Position numbers and translations under genes: made by a program. A stretch of DNA of 64,000 nucleotides from an uncultured Marinoscillum sp. (GTDB lineage: Bacteria; Bacteroidota; Bacteroidia; Cytophagales; MED-G16). The notes below the pieces were generated by a model. That model had not been told where the DNA came from. It was given only the letters and a program-made list of their open reading frames with translations, and made no database searches. This document shows positions 19,404 to 29,584 of this stretch, in pieces. Each line of letters opens with the position of its first letter. Position 1 is the stretch's first letter. The stretch is from the NCBI GenBank assembly GCA_902523065.1, contig CABYXZ010000002.1, positions 124,001-188,000 on the forward strand. Reading direction: 5' to 3'.

Positions 19404-19697
19404 ATGAATAGAGATAATATAAAGAGGCTTTTTAAAAATTTTTATTTTTTATTTTTAGTAGGATTCTTAGTGTGGATGGTTTTAATTGATTCAAATGGAT
19501 TTGTAAATAGATTTAAGTTATCAGGTAAGTTAAACGATCTAGAAGAAGAAAAAAGTTTTTATTTAGAGGAAATCAATAAGATATCTAAAGAAAAAAATCA
19601 GTTTGAGACAGATGAAGAATTATTTGAAAAGTTTGCTCGAGAGGAGTATCTAATGAAGAAAAAGTCGGAAGATATATTTTATATTATAAAGGAGTAA
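19404..19697 (+). CDS. FtsB/DivIC-like septum formation initiator protein
   Basis: 97 residues: a short cytoplasmic N-terminus, one membrane span (about residues 13-30, FYFLFLVGFLVWMVLI), then a heptad-like coiled coil (DLEEEKSFYLEEINKISKEK) and a small C-terminal domain with FAREEYLMKKKSEDIFYII. This is the layout of FtsB/DivIC, which bridges FtsL and FtsQ in the divisome. Sequence similarity in this family is weak, so the call rests on topology and on the position after eno, which is typical of ftsB. Confidence 0.8.
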   Translation: MNRDNIKRLFKNFYFLFLVGFLVWMVLIDSNGFVNRFKLSGKLNDLEEEKSFYLEEINKISKEKNQFETDEELFEKFAREEYLMKKKSEDIFYIIKE

Positions 19698-19698
19698 A

Positions 19699-20769
19699 AT
19701 GGAAAAAAGCAGTCGTGATTTTTTGTATAAATATTTAAATAATATTTCTCCAACGGGTTTTGAGACACCAGGTCAGAAGATTTGGCTAGATTATATTAAA
19801 CCTTACATTGATGAGTACATATCAGATACTTATGGAACTGTGGTTGGAGTTATAAATCCTGAGTCCAAGTATAAGGTTGTAATTGAAGCTCATGCAGATG
19901 AAATATCCTGGTTTGTAAACTATATAACTGATGATGGATATATCTACGTGATACGAAATGGTGGATCTGACCATCAGATAGCTCCTTCGATGAGAGTAAA
20001 TATCCAGACAAAAAAAGGTATAGTCAAAGGAGTTTTTGGTTGGCCTGCGATTCATGTTAGAGACCCCAAAACAGAGCAAAACCCTTCATTAAAAAATATA
20101 TTTATAGATGTCGGTTGCTCATCTAAAAAGGAGGTAGAAGCGATGGGAGTTCATGTAGGTTGCGTAGTAACTTTCGAGGATGAGTTAATGGAATTAAATA
20201 AAAAATATTTTACTGGAAGAGCATTAGATAATAGAATGGGTGGCTTTATGATTGCAGAAGTAGTCAAAAGGTTAAGTGAAAATAAGAAAAAACTAGACTT
20301 TGGGCTTTATGTTGTTAATTCAGTTCAAGAAGAAATAGGTCTAAGGGGGGCACAGATGATTGCTGAAAGAATTAGTCCTGACGTTGCAATAGTAACAGAT
20401 GTAACCCACGATACGAATAGTCCCATGTACGATAAGAAGAAAAGTGGGGATATTAAAGCAGGTTCTGGTCCAGCACTTACTTTCGGGCCAGCAGTACAAA
20501 ACAACCTTCTTGATCTACTAATTAAAACTGCTGACAAAAAGAAGATAAAATATCAGCTTATGGCAGCATCAAGATTTACTGGTACAGATACTGATGCATT
20601 TGCATATTCAAATGAAGGAGTTGCATCTGCACTTATTTCCTTGCCTTTAAAGTATATGCATACAACCGTAGAAACAGTTCATAAAGACGACGTGGAGAGT
20701 TGTATAAATTTGATTTATGAATCTGTCTTATCAATAAAAAAGGGACAGGATTTTAGATATATTAAGTAA
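19699..20769 (+). CDS. M42-family metallopeptidase (glutamyl aminopeptidase / TET-type)
   Basis: 356 residues, starting one base after the preceding stop. M42 enzymes are cytoplasmic, dinuclear-metal aminopeptidases that trim peptides, often as dodecamers. Visible elements: IEAHADEISW with the first metal His and nearby Asp, YFTGRALDNRMGG, VNSVQEEIGLRGAQM with the catalytic Glu pair, and AIVTDVTHD. The residue pattern cannot distinguish glutamyl aminopeptidase from endoglucanase-misannotated relatives, but peptidase is far more likely. Its end overlaps aroA on the other strand by eight bases. Confidence 0.9.
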   Translation: MEKSSRDFLYKYLNNISPTGFETPGQKIWLDYIKPYIDEYISDTYGTVVGVINPESKYKVVIEAHADEISWFVNYITDDGYIYVIRNGGSDHQIAPSMRVNIQTKKGIVKGVFGWPAIHVRDPKTEQNPSLKNIFIDVGCSSKKEVEAMGVHVGCVVTFEDELMELNKKYFTGRALDNRMGGFMIAEVVKRLSENKKKLDFGLYVVNSVQEEIGLRGAQMIAERISPDVAIVTDVTHDTNSPMYDKKKSGDIKAGSGPALTFGPAVQNNLLDLLIKTADKKKIKYQLMAASRFTGTDTDAFAYSNEGVASALISLPLKYMHTTVETVHKDDVESCINLIYESVLSIKKGQDFRYIK

Positions 20770-21985
20770 TTATAAATCCTACTTTCTTCAAGTCCTCCCA
20801 ATAAGTTGGATATGATTTTACAATAACGTCAGGATCATTTATAATCATTGATTTTTTTGATGCAAGCGGTGCAAAAGCCATTGCCATTCTATGATCTTTA
20901 TATGTGTCAATTGATAATTCGTCATCAATTTCTCGTCTCCTTTTTTCTAGTAACCAATAATTACCCTCTTCATAAAAATCACATCCTATTTTTTTTAATT
21001 CATTTTTCATTGCTAGAAGTCTATCTGTCTCCTTTATTTTTAAGCTCTCAACACCAGAAACTTTTAATTTTATTTTATGATAAGCGGCTACTACTAATAT
21101 GGTTTGGGCGAGGTCTGGACAGTCTCTAAAATCTAATTCAATTTCCTCAGTATCTAACTTGATTTTAGTGAGAACAATTCCATCCTCTTTGTATTGAGTA
21201 TTAACACCAAATGATTTCATTAACTCGGATATAACACTATCACCTTGGTTTGATTTCTTCTTTAGTCCTTGAAGAGTTAGATTATTTATATTATCTGAGA
21301 TTGATAGGATGCTGTACCAATAACTAGCTGCGGACCAATCCGATTCAACTATGTAGCTACCTGACGAAAATTCTTGATTTTTTATACTGATCTTATTTCC
21401 TTTTACTTCGCTTTTAATTCCAAAAGAATTCATCAGGTTCAAAGTCATATTTACGTATGGTCTGCTATAAAAAGGCTCTTCAATATTAATTTCAATTCCT
21501 TTTTCTAGTAGAGGGGCTATAAGTAGAAGAGAGGATATGTATTGACTACTTATATCACCTGGAATGTCTAATTTGTTTTTTACTTGATTGATTTTTCCCT
21601 TAACATAAATAGGTGGGAAACCTTCATTTTCTAGGTATAGAATTTCTGCACCGATTTTATTTAGAGCATCAACTAATACCTTAACTGGTCTTTGTTTCAT
21701 CCTTTCTGTACCAGACAAAACAACGTGTTCCTTTTTTATTGCAAGAAATGAGGTAAGAAATCTAAAACTTGTTCCAGCATCTTGGGCATCCCAGACTACA
21801 AGATTCTCAGATTCTAGAAGATTTTTTAGAAGTACTGAATCATTAGCTTTTGATAGGTTTTTTATTGTTATTTCCTTTTCAGATAATGCCTTAATTATTA
21901 AAAGCCTATTACTTTCACTTTTAGATGAGTTCAAATAAATAGTAGAATCTTTAAACTTATCAAATGATAATTTTATTTTTTTCAT
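20762..21985 (-). CDS. aroA: 3-phosphoshikimate 1-carboxyvinyltransferase (EPSP synthase)
   Basis: 407 residues; makes EPSP from shikimate 3-phosphate and phosphoenolpyruvate. NSSKSESNRLLIIKALSE gives the KSESNR substrate loop; later motifs are DAGTSFRFLTSFLAI, VESDWSAASYWYSI and DTYKDHRMAMAFAPLA. The sequence is somewhat shorter than the 427 residues of the E. coli enzyme, as in other Bacteroidota. It is third in an aro operon; its ATG overlaps the aroB stop by four bases. I did not try to predict inhibitor sensitivity. Confidence 0.95.
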   Translation of the reverse strand: MKKIKLSFDKFKDSTIYLNSSKSESNRLLIIKALSEKEITIKNLSKANDSVLLKNLLESENLVVWDAQDAGTSFRFLTSFLAIKKEHVVLSGTERMKQRPVKVLVDALNKIGAEILYLENEGFPPIYVKGKINQVKNKLDIPGDISSQYISSLLLIAPLLEKGIEINIEEPFYSRPYVNMTLNLMNSFGIKSEVKGNKISIKNQEFSSGSYIVESDWSAASYWYSILSISDNINNLTLQGLKKKSNQGDSVISELMKSFGVNTQYKEDGIVLTKIKLDTEEIELDFRDCPDLAQTILVVAAYHKIKLKVSGVESLKIKETDRLLAMKNELKKIGCDFYEEGNYWLLEKRRREIDDELSIDTYKDHRMAMAFAPLASKKSMIINDPDVIVKSYPTYWEDLKKVGFIIT

Positions 21986-23019
21986 GAGATAAGTTTGTTG
22001 TAGTATTCGATACTTTTTTTAATCTCATCCTCACTTACTTCGAAATCAAAATTGCATTTTCCGACTTCCTCTAGTAACGAAATCATTATTTTTTTATTAA
22101 AATTCTTTTTGTCATGTTTAGCATTCTTCAGTATCTCCTCATGATATTCTATTTTATTTGATTTAAATACGGAAAGAATATAACCAGATATAGTATTTAA
22201 CTCATTTTCAGAAAGCATTTTTTTATGAAACGATATGTACGATTCACAAATCATTCCTATTGCTATTGCTTCGCCGTGGAAGAATTTATTTTTTTTCTCT
22301 AGATATGTTGTTTCAATGGCATGTCCAATGGTATGTCCAAAGTTTAAAATTTTTCTCAACCCTTCCTCAGTGAGATCATTTTCTACAACTTCGCTTTTTA
22401 TTAAAATTGAGTGTCTTACAATTTCTTCCCAGTTGTTATCTTTCCAATTAATTTTAGTGATTTCTTTAAATTTTGTAGCGTCCTTTATCAGACAATGTTT
22501 TATTACTTCCGCATAACCTGACCTTAGCTCCCTTTCAGATAGGGATGAAAGGAATTTTGTATCAACTATTATAAGGTTAGGTATTTTAAAAATTCCTATT
22601 TGATTTTTATATGTATTGAAGTCAATTCCTAATTTACCTCCAACACTTGCATCAACTTGAGCTAATAAAGTTGTTGGAATATTAACAAAGTCAACACCTC
22701 TTTTGAATGTTGATGCAACAAAACCACCCATGTCACAAATTACTCCACCACCAAGATTTATAATTAGAGATTTTCTATCGTAAAGATTTTCGGTGAGAAA
22801 ATTCCATACCTTAGAGCATGTTGCAAGATTCTTTTCCTCTTCTCCCGAATCAATTTTAAAAATATCGTAATCGAAATTAATATCTCCCTCAATTTTTTTT
22901 AAACAGTTAGAGTGGGTGTTTTCGTCAACTAGAATACAGATTTTAGAATAATTATTTTCAGATAGGTATCTATTCAAGTGAGAACTTGAGTCACCAATCA
23001 TAATATGATCAGGAATCAT
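21982..23019 (-). CDS. aroB: 3-dehydroquinate synthase
   Basis: 345 residues. It cyclises DAHP to 3-dehydroquinate using NAD and zinc. The NAD-binding segment LIINLGGGVICDMGGFVAS and the metal-site region RELRSGYAEVIKHCLI with LNFGHTIGHAIE (two His ligands) are clear. It is coupled to the upstream DAHP synthase and downstream aroA by four-base overlaps, giving three linked shikimate steps. Confidence 0.96.
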   Translation of the reverse strand: MIPDHIMIGDSSSHLNRYLSENNYSKICILVDENTHSNCLKKIEGDINFDYDIFKIDSGEEEKNLATCSKVWNFLTENLYDRKSLIINLGGGVICDMGGFVASTFKRGVDFVNIPTTLLAQVDASVGGKLGIDFNTYKNQIGIFKIPNLIIVDTKFLSSLSERELRSGYAEVIKHCLIKDATKFKEITKINWKDNNWEEIVRHSILIKSEVVENDLTEEGLRKILNFGHTIGHAIETTYLEKKNKFFHGEAIAIGMICESYISFHKKMLSENELNTISGYILSVFKSNKIEYHEEILKNAKHDKKNFNKKIMISLLEEVGKCNFDFEVSEDEIKKSIEYYNKLIS

Positions 23020-24122
23020 ATCTTGGAGTTAGCCTTTTTCTTATTTATAATTTTATTTTGGACGTTAATTGATCCTAGATGGATTACCTTGTAAAGATCT
23101 TCAATAAAATCTTTCTCTAGACCTTTTTCTATAGCCCAATCAATTCTTGACTTAAATACCTCATTCCACCTGTCAACTTGGAAGGTAGTTAAATCCTGTT
23201 CTTTTTTAAATTCACCAATTTTTTTGACTAGTTCAATCCTCTTTGAGATGATATCAACTATCTCCTTATCTACATCATCAATACCTTCTCGGATTTCGTC
23301 GAGTAAGTGCTTATAAGACTTATCATCTTCTTTTTTGGTCTTAACTTTTAAATCACTTTTTATTTTTGATAATACATCTGGTGTGACTTGTTGTTTTGCA
23401 TCACTCCAAGCATTATCAGGATCTATATGAGACTCAATTATTAGACCATCATAACCCAAATCAAGTGCTTTCTGTGATGTCTCGAATATCATGTCTCTAT
23501 TACCACATATGTGTGAAGGATCACATATCACAGGTAGGTTTGGCATATTACTTTTCAAATCTATTGCTATTTTCCACATTGGTACGTATCTGTATTTAGA
23601 CTTACCAGTCATTGAAAAGCCTCTGTGTATTGCACCCATCTTAGTGATACCTGCAGTATTAATTCTCTCAAGAGCACCCATCCATAAGGATAAGTCTGGA
23701 TTAATTGGGTTTTTGATGAGAACTGGTGTGTCTGTTCCTTTAATAGCATCAGCAATCTCTTGTACTGAGAACGGATTCACAGTTGTTCTTGCTCCTATCC
23801 ATAGGATATCAATTCCATACTTTAATGCTAATTCGATGTGTGATGTGTTTGCTACCTCAACAGTAAACTGTACACCTAACTCCTCTTTGATATCAGCAAT
23901 CCATTTTAATGCATCCTCTCCATTACCTTCGAATGTTCCAGGTCTTGTCCTTGGTTTCCATACCCCAGCTCTCATAAGGTTTATTCCATGAGACTTTAAT
24001 TGCTTACAAGTTTCACGAAGTTGGTCATATGTCTCTGCGCTACATGGGCCAGAAATAATTAGTGGATCAGAATCATTTTTAATCCAAGTATTAATTGGAT
24101 CTATGTTTAACTTTTTGCTCAT
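23016..24122 (-). CDS. Bifunctional DAHP synthase / chorismate mutase
   Basis: 368 residues. Residues 1 to about 260 are a KDPG-type DAHP synthase: ISGPCSAET near residue 22, MRAGVWKPRTRPGTFEG and KMGAIHRGFS. Residues about 270-355 form an all-helical AroQ chorismate mutase domain (EIREGIDDVDKEIVDIISKR, then RIELVKKIGEFKKEQ). The fusion joins the first aromatic step to the first phenylalanine/tyrosine-specific step and allows feedback through the mutase domain, as known for this Bacteroidota and Bacillus-type architecture. It heads the aro operon. Confidence 0.93.
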   Translation of the reverse strand: MSKKLNIDPINTWIKNDSDPLIISGPCSAETYDQLRETCKQLKSHGINLMRAGVWKPRTRPGTFEGNGEDALKWIADIKEELGVQFTVEVANTSHIELALKYGIDILWIGARTTVNPFSVQEIADAIKGTDTPVLIKNPINPDLSLWMGALERINTAGITKMGAIHRGFSMTGKSKYRYVPMWKIAIDLKSNMPNLPVICDPSHICGNRDMIFETSQKALDLGYDGLIIESHIDPDNAWSDAKQQVTPDVLSKIKSDLKVKTKKEDDKSYKHLLDEIREGIDDVDKEIVDIISKRIELVKKIGEFKKEQDLTTFQVDRWNEVFKSRIDWAIEKGLEKDFIEDLYKVIHLGSINVQNKIINKKKANSKI

Positions 24123-24166
24123 TTCTATTGTATTTTTGTTTTATATCTTAGTAATAAATAAAACAG

Positions 24167-25342
24167 GTGGACAAAACTAGTAAAAACTTATTTAATAACA
24201 CAAAATTAGCCTTTACTAATAAGTCTAATTTACAGTTAAAGAAGGCTTTTTTCTTATTCTCGGTCCTAGATTATCCTGTTTTAACCAAATTAGGTAACAG
24301 CTTTTTATTATTGGTCTTAAAGTTAAATTTACCTTTTAAGGGTATAATTAAGAAAACTATTTTCAACCACTTTTGCGGTGGAGAGACTATTGAAGAATGT
24401 GATGACACATTTAAGTCTTTAAATAAATATAATATTAGCGCTATGCCAGAGTACTCGGTTGAGGCTGAGTCAACTCTTGAGGGTTTTGAAAACTATAAAA
24501 ACGATTCTATTGAAATTATTAACTATTTAGGAAATTTAAAACTCCCATTTATTGCTATTAAGTGTACAGGTTTGATGGATATTTCATCTCTTGAGAAAAT
24601 TTCTGTGGGAGAGTTAAACGAAGATAGTGATGAATATAAAAGCTTTTTTAAAAGAGTTGACGAATTGTGTAGAGTTGGTGAAAAAAACAATGTTAAAATC
24701 TTGATTGATGCCGAGGAGAGTTGGATTCAAGATTCTATTGATAGAGTAGGACTTGAGATGATGAGAAAATATAATAAGAACTCTGCGAATGTATTTATAA
24801 CACATCAGTGTTACAGAACGGGTACCCTTGATAAAATCAAAGATTATCTGGAAATAGCCAATAAAGAAAAGTTTTATCTTGGTGTTAAGTTGGTTAGAGG
24901 TGCGTATATGGAAAAAGAGAGAAAGAGGGCACTAGATAACAATTATCCAAGCCCAATTCATGACACGAAAGAAAATACTGATAAAGAGTTTAATAACTCG
25001 CTTCTCTTTTGTGTTAAAAACATACAAAAACTCTCGTTGTGGGTTGGTAGTCACAACGAAGACTCTTGTCTGAAACTAATGGAAATGATGAAAAAAAATA
25101 AAATTAAAAAAGAAGATGACAGGATATGGTTCTCTCAGCTTTATGGAATGAGTGATAACATATCCTATTCTCTGTCTAGCCTTGAATATAATGTTGTAAA
25201 ACTAATTCCATTCGGTCCTATAGAGAAGACAATTCCATACCTTATAAGAAGAGCTAACGAGAACAGCTCTGTCCAGGGACAGAGTAACAGACAATTTACT
25301 CTGATAAAAGACGAAATAAGTAGAAGAAATAAATTAAATTGA
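24167..25342 (+). CDS. Proline dehydrogenase (monofunctional)
   Basis: 391 residues from a GTG; no earlier ATG is in frame and the reading begins close to a TAnnTTTG match at 24131-24138. The flavoenzyme oxidises proline to pyrroline-5-carboxylate. The FAD/proline-binding core KFYLGVKLVRGAYMEKERKR and VGSHNEDSC, with the C-terminal helix carrying YLIRRANENSS, are family features. There is no P5C dehydrogenase domain, so the second step must be encoded elsewhere. The N-terminal hydrophobic helices suggest membrane association. Confidence 0.92.
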   Translation: MDKTSKNLFNNTKLAFTNKSNLQLKKAFFLFSVLDYPVLTKLGNSFLLLVLKLNLPFKGIIKKTIFNHFCGGETIEECDDTFKSLNKYNISAMPEYSVEAESTLEGFENYKNDSIEIINYLGNLKLPFIAIKCTGLMDISSLEKISVGELNEDSDEYKSFFKRVDELCRVGEKNNVKILIDAEESWIQDSIDRVGLEMMRKYNKNSANVFITHQCYRTGTLDKIKDYLEIANKEKFYLGVKLVRGAYMEKERKRALDNNYPSPIHDTKENTDKEFNNSLLFCVKNIQKLSLWVGSHNEDSCLKLMEMMKKNKIKKEDDRIWFSQLYGMSDNISYSLSSLEYNVVKLIPFGPIEKTIPYLIRRANENSSVQGQSNRQFTLIKDEISRRNKLN

Positions 25343-25348
25343 CCATAT

Positions 25349-26869
25349 ATGAGTTTAAGCGAACAGGAAGAACAAAGGCGAAAATCAAGAGAGGAGATTA
25401 TTGATTTAGGTATTGATCCGTATCCTTCTGAAACATTTGATATAAACACTAACTCCCAAGAGATTAAAGACGATTTTGATGAGAAAAAGAAAAATTTTCA
25501 GGATGTAAGTATTTCTGGTAGAATTATGTCTAGGAGAGTTATGGGTTCTGCCTCATTTGCTGAAATTCAAGACTCCAAGGGTAAGATTCAGATCTATGTT
25601 AGGAGAGATGATATATGTGAGGGAGATGATAAAACATTATACAACACAATCTTTAAGAAAAAGCTTGATTTGGGAGATATTATTGGAATTACAGGGTATG
25701 TTTTCAAGACTCAGATGGGTGAAACCACCATACATGTGACAAGTCTTAAGGTTTTATCTAAGTCAGTTAGACCACTCCCTGTAGTTAAGGAGACAACCGA
25801 CGAGGAAGGTGACTCAACTAAATATGATGTTTTCAGTAACAAAGAGCTAAAATACAGGAGGAGGTACATAGACCTTATTGTTAATCCAGAATCTCGAGAA
25901 ATTTTTAGGAAGAGATCAGCAATTATAAACGAAATAAGAAATGTATTGAATGAAAATAATTTTTTAGAGGTAGAGACACCTATTCTTCAGCCAATCTATG
26001 GAGGTGCTTCTGCTAGACCATTTAAAACACACCATAATACACTTGATATCCCACTATACCTTAGGATTGCTAATGAGTTGTATCTTAAGAGACTTATTGT
26101 TGGAGGTTTTGATGGTGTTTATGAATTTGCAAAAGATTTTAGAAATGAAGGAATGTCAAGATTTCATAATCCTGAATTCACCCAGTGTGAGTTCTATGTT
26201 GCATACAAGGATTATGTCTGGATGATGGATTTTATTGAGGATATGTTTAAAAGAATTGTAAAGAAAGTTTGCGGCTCTACTAAGGTAAGTTGTGGAGAAA
26301 ATAAGATAGATTTTGAGAAGAAGTGGGAGAGGTACTCAATGTATGAGGCTATTGAAAAATTCACTTCAGTTGATGTCTCTGAAATGAATGAGGATTCTAT
26401 CAGAAAAGTATGTAAGGATATGAATGTGAAGGTAGATAAGTCAATGGGAAGGGGTAAACTAATTGATGAAATTTTTGGAGAGAAATGTGAGCCAAACTTA
26501 ATTCAACCAACTTATATAACAGATTACCCTATTGAGATGTCTCCTCTTGCTAAGAAGCACAGAGATAAAGATGGTCTTGTTGAGAGGTTTGAGTTAATAT
26601 GTAACGGTAAAGAAATTTGTAATGCTTTCTCTGAAATTAATGATCCAATAGATCAGAGAGAGAGGTTTGAGGAACAGGTAAAACTTGGAAACAGAGGTGA
26701 TGATGAGGCGATGGTTCTTGACGAAGATTATTTAACTGCACTAGAATATGGAATGCCACCGACTGCAGGGATTGGAATTGGTATTGACAGGCTGACAATG
26801 ATTCTCACCGACTCTGATTCGATCCAAGACGTCCTCTTTTTCCCTCAAATGAAACCCGATAATTCTTAG
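25349..26869 (+). CDS. lysS: Lysyl-tRNA synthetase (class II)
   Basis: 506 residues. The OB-fold anticodon domain lies at about 55-165 (SGRIMSRRVMGSASFAEIQD); the catalytic domain has motif 2 text (FRNEGMSRFHNPEFTQCEFY) and motif 3 GIGIGIDRLTMILT near the C-terminus. It charges tRNA-Lys in the cytoplasm. It starts six bases after the proline dehydrogenase gene and overlaps the end of the LptD-like gene on the other strand by four bases. Confidence 0.97.
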   Translation: MSLSEQEEQRRKSREEIIDLGIDPYPSETFDINTNSQEIKDDFDEKKKNFQDVSISGRIMSRRVMGSASFAEIQDSKGKIQIYVRRDDICEGDDKTLYNTIFKKKLDLGDIIGITGYVFKTQMGETTIHVTSLKVLSKSVRPLPVVKETTDEEGDSTKYDVFSNKELKYRRRYIDLIVNPESREIFRKRSAIINEIRNVLNENNFLEVETPILQPIYGGASARPFKTHHNTLDIPLYLRIANELYLKRLIVGGFDGVYEFAKDFRNEGMSRFHNPEFTQCEFYVAYKDYVWMMDFIEDMFKRIVKKVCGSTKVSCGENKIDFEKKWERYSMYEAIEKFTSVDVSEMNEDSIRKVCKDMNVKVDKSMGRGKLIDEIFGEKCEPNLIQPTYITDYPIEMSPLAKKHRDKDGLVERFELICNGKEICNAFSEINDPIDQRERFEEQVKLGNRGDDEAMVLDEDYLTALEYGMPPTAGIGIGIDRLTMILTDSDSIQDVLFFPQMKPDNS

Positions 26870-29511
26870 AGATTATCAAAGAACCTACTCCTTTTCTCTA
26901 ATTTAAGATCTTGGAGAAGAGCTGAAACTGCATTAATAGATAAATTATATGACTGGAATCTACCAAAAGGCACCCAGCTAAAGTTTATTCTCCAGCAATG
27001 GAGGTCTCTCGTCGCATTAATACTTGTTTGAGTCATCATCTTATTTTTAAAGTCGTACCCTGAACGGAACGAGAGCTTTGTCTTTTCTGAAATGCTCAGG
27101 TCTCCAGAAAATGTTAGGGTCTGTGTAATCGTTGGATCTCTATACCCAAGTTTTCGCCGGTTTAAATTATAGCTTGCATTTACTGACCAGGGCACATTAA
27201 AATCTATGTACTCAGCCATGTTTGAATTTATGTAGTTGAGCTGCTCAGCTGTGCCGTATTCAGAATCAAGCTCTGTTTCTCTTGCATCGCTCTTAAAATC
27301 ATTAGCGGAGAATCTAAAACCTAGGGCAATATTTATAAAGTCAAGAGAGCCGATGCCTTGTTTGTTAAGTAAGGCCAGATCACTGACTCTTCTCTGATAA
27401 ATTATTTTAGAACCACTAGACGATTCAACAGTGCTATCCAGTCTGTAAGTGTAAGGGTCTATATTTCCAGATAAGCTAAGGTTAACCAGACCCTTGAAGA
27501 ATGAGGTTCTGGCATTGAATCGGATGGGACTAAGTTTAAATGAATCTGCAAGGAAATTATAGCTTGAGGTAAAAGCGAGATTTTCAAATATCTTAATTTT
27601 CTTAGTTCCACTTATTGAGTCATTTTTATCCAATACTTTTAGTTCTAAATTATTTCCAATATAAAAGTTCATAGACGCCGAACTCCCAATTCTTGGAGTC
27701 CCATATAAAAAGTTTTCGTACTTGCTAAGAAGTTTAGTGTCACCCTCCTCGTTTATTCTGACGTCTTCGTAGTACCCAAATTTCGGTTTTGTGAAATCAG
27801 GGCTAAAGGAGAAAGACACCTCCGGCGATATGACGTGTCTGATAGCTTTGATTTTTCCTTTCTTGAAGAATAAAGTACCGTAAATTCTTGTAGACATGGA
27901 AAAAGCAGTATTATATGACCATGCCCTTGAGAAAGAGTTAGTAGTATCGATCCTTACACCATTTTCTACTTCGTTATAGGAGTAATTTAATTTTTTTAGA
28001 TACCAAATCTCCTCATAGTTAAGATTTGGACTGAAAGTGAAATACTTGAAAAGATTAAAGGATGTAGATACAGGTATTGTATGCTTTACTCCAATTTTTG
28101 ATCTGTCAAGAATAGAGTTAAAATTATCTAAATTAAATTCTATCTGTTCGGAGAAGTTATCTGCAGAATTGACAATATTAATTCCACTAAGATTACTACC
28201 TATACCTGCATTACTTAATTGTACTCTCCCTGTGAACCTATGACTTATACTCAATTTTCCTAGAGCAGTCTTTCCTAGTTTACCTACATTTTTGAAAGGA
28301 TATATTCTACTCATATTATAACTTATATCTGGGAGTGTTAGATTAACTTTCTTTGTTTGGACATTCTGTGAGTGTCTTAGGTTTGCTGAAAAGTTGAAAG
28401 GAGTCCCTTTAAATGTTTTACTGTAGGATATATTAGAATTGAACTGAGCGTTAATACTCTCATTAAAGTTTGAGTATACGAGGTTCTTATTTTGATTGTA
28501 TGAATTTGTCTGAAAATTTACTGAGGAAGAAAATCTACTTGATTTTCCCCTGCTGTCTGGAGAATGTGACCATGCCAAGGAGAAATCTTTAGATACACCT
28601 GAGTCCTCAAACTCACCCATTTTTGTGCTGTTATAATCAAATCGAAGACTACCGTTATATGCGTATCTCTTCTTGTAATTCGTTCCTAGAGATAACCCAT
28701 AACTCCCTTTTGAGTAAACGTCACCGGTTAGTTGAAGGTCTAACTTCTCGTTGACTGCAAAATAATATCCACCATCTCTTAGATAAAATCCTCTTCTTTT
28801 TTCCTCACCATAATTAGGCATGATAATTCCAGATACTGTCTTTTTGGGTTGAGGGAACATACCAAAAATAAAACCGAGAGGTGTTGGGACATCTCTAAAT
28901 TTTAAATGAAAAGGACCAGAAACTACTTTTTTTCCTGGAATAACTTTAATCTTTCTGGCTGATATATGAAAATGTGGCTCCGCAAGGTTACATGTAGTGT
29001 ATTTTGCATCGTGTATAAATAACTCATCAAACTCATTTTTTTTCACATCCTCACCTTGCATGTACGCATCATCTAGCTGGGTTACTATTCCCTTTATTTT
29101 TGCTTTTTTTGAATCGAAATTGTAGGTGATTTTATCTGTCTCGTACGACTGATTGTCCTCGGAGAATATTGGTTTACCAACTTTTTTGCCTAGTGAATCT
29201 AATTTGAAGTTTGCGTCTATCGTTTTCTTATTCCAGTCTACTTCTATTTCTTCTGCCTGTAGATTAATGCTCCCGTAGTCAATATTTGACTCTCCGTACA
29301 TACTAATTTTTTGATTTTCTAGGTTGTAAAAAATTGAATCGCTAGCTACATAATTGACTGTTGTCTCAATTTCTCCTCTGGTATCTAAGGTGTCGCTGAC
29401 GATAGATTGCGTTTTGTCGGATTCATTATTAATCAGCAAAGAATCTATTTCATCTTGTGAAAAAAGTAAAAAAGGAAATATCAAGAAAAGATTTAAAGCT
29501 ATTACTTTCAA
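26866..29511 (-). CDS. LptD/OstA-like outer-membrane LPS assembly protein
   Basis: 881 residues with a signal peptide (MKVIALNLFLIFPFLLFSQ). The N-terminal third has an OstA/LptA-like beta-jellyroll region (NQKISMYGESNIDYGSINLQ, then ITYNFDSKKAKIKGIVTQ). The remainder is rich in alternating amphipathic strands ending near the C-terminus, a beta-barrel pattern. Such proteins insert lipopolysaccharide into the outer leaflet. The gene is divergent from an amidase and an MCE gene, so the locus is envelope-related. A TAAATTTG -7-like box lies about 40 bases upstream. Confidence 0.85.
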   Translation of the reverse strand: MKVIALNLFLIFPFLLFSQDEIDSLLINNESDKTQSIVSDTLDTRGEIETTVNYVASDSIFYNLENQKISMYGESNIDYGSINLQAEEIEVDWNKKTIDANFKLDSLGKKVGKPIFSEDNQSYETDKITYNFDSKKAKIKGIVTQLDDAYMQGEDVKKNEFDELFIHDAKYTTCNLAEPHFHISARKIKVIPGKKVVSGPFHLKFRDVPTPLGFIFGMFPQPKKTVSGIIMPNYGEEKRRGFYLRDGGYYFAVNEKLDLQLTGDVYSKGSYGLSLGTNYKKRYAYNGSLRFDYNSTKMGEFEDSGVSKDFSLAWSHSPDSRGKSSRFSSSVNFQTNSYNQNKNLVYSNFNESINAQFNSNISYSKTFKGTPFNFSANLRHSQNVQTKKVNLTLPDISYNMSRIYPFKNVGKLGKTALGKLSISHRFTGRVQLSNAGIGSNLSGINIVNSADNFSEQIEFNLDNFNSILDRSKIGVKHTIPVSTSFNLFKYFTFSPNLNYEEIWYLKKLNYSYNEVENGVRIDTTNSFSRAWSYNTAFSMSTRIYGTLFFKKGKIKAIRHVISPEVSFSFSPDFTKPKFGYYEDVRINEEGDTKLLSKYENFLYGTPRIGSSASMNFYIGNNLELKVLDKNDSISGTKKIKIFENLAFTSSYNFLADSFKLSPIRFNARTSFFKGLVNLSLSGNIDPYTYRLDSTVESSSGSKIIYQRRVSDLALLNKQGIGSLDFINIALGFRFSANDFKSDARETELDSEYGTAEQLNYINSNMAEYIDFNVPWSVNASYNLNRRKLGYRDPTITQTLTFSGDLSISEKTKLSFRSGYDFKNKMMTQTSINATRDLHCWRINFSWVPFGRFQSYNLSINAVSALLQDLKLEKRSRFFDNL

Positions 29512-29584
29512 TTTTATAAATTTACTCGTTTTATATAAATTTACTTTAATGCAAATTTATTGTCTTGAAACTTAATAAGTGTCA

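Noticed and set aside
23491..23991. Open reading of 166 codons opposite the DAHP synthase gene
   Set aside because: The DAHP synthase frame carries clear catalytic motifs; the opposing frame has no recognisable domain or start context.
24131..24138. TATTTTTG as the proline dehydrogenase promoter
   Set aside because: No TTG lies 17-23 bases upstream and the box is 28 bases before the GTG; too weak for a separate entry.
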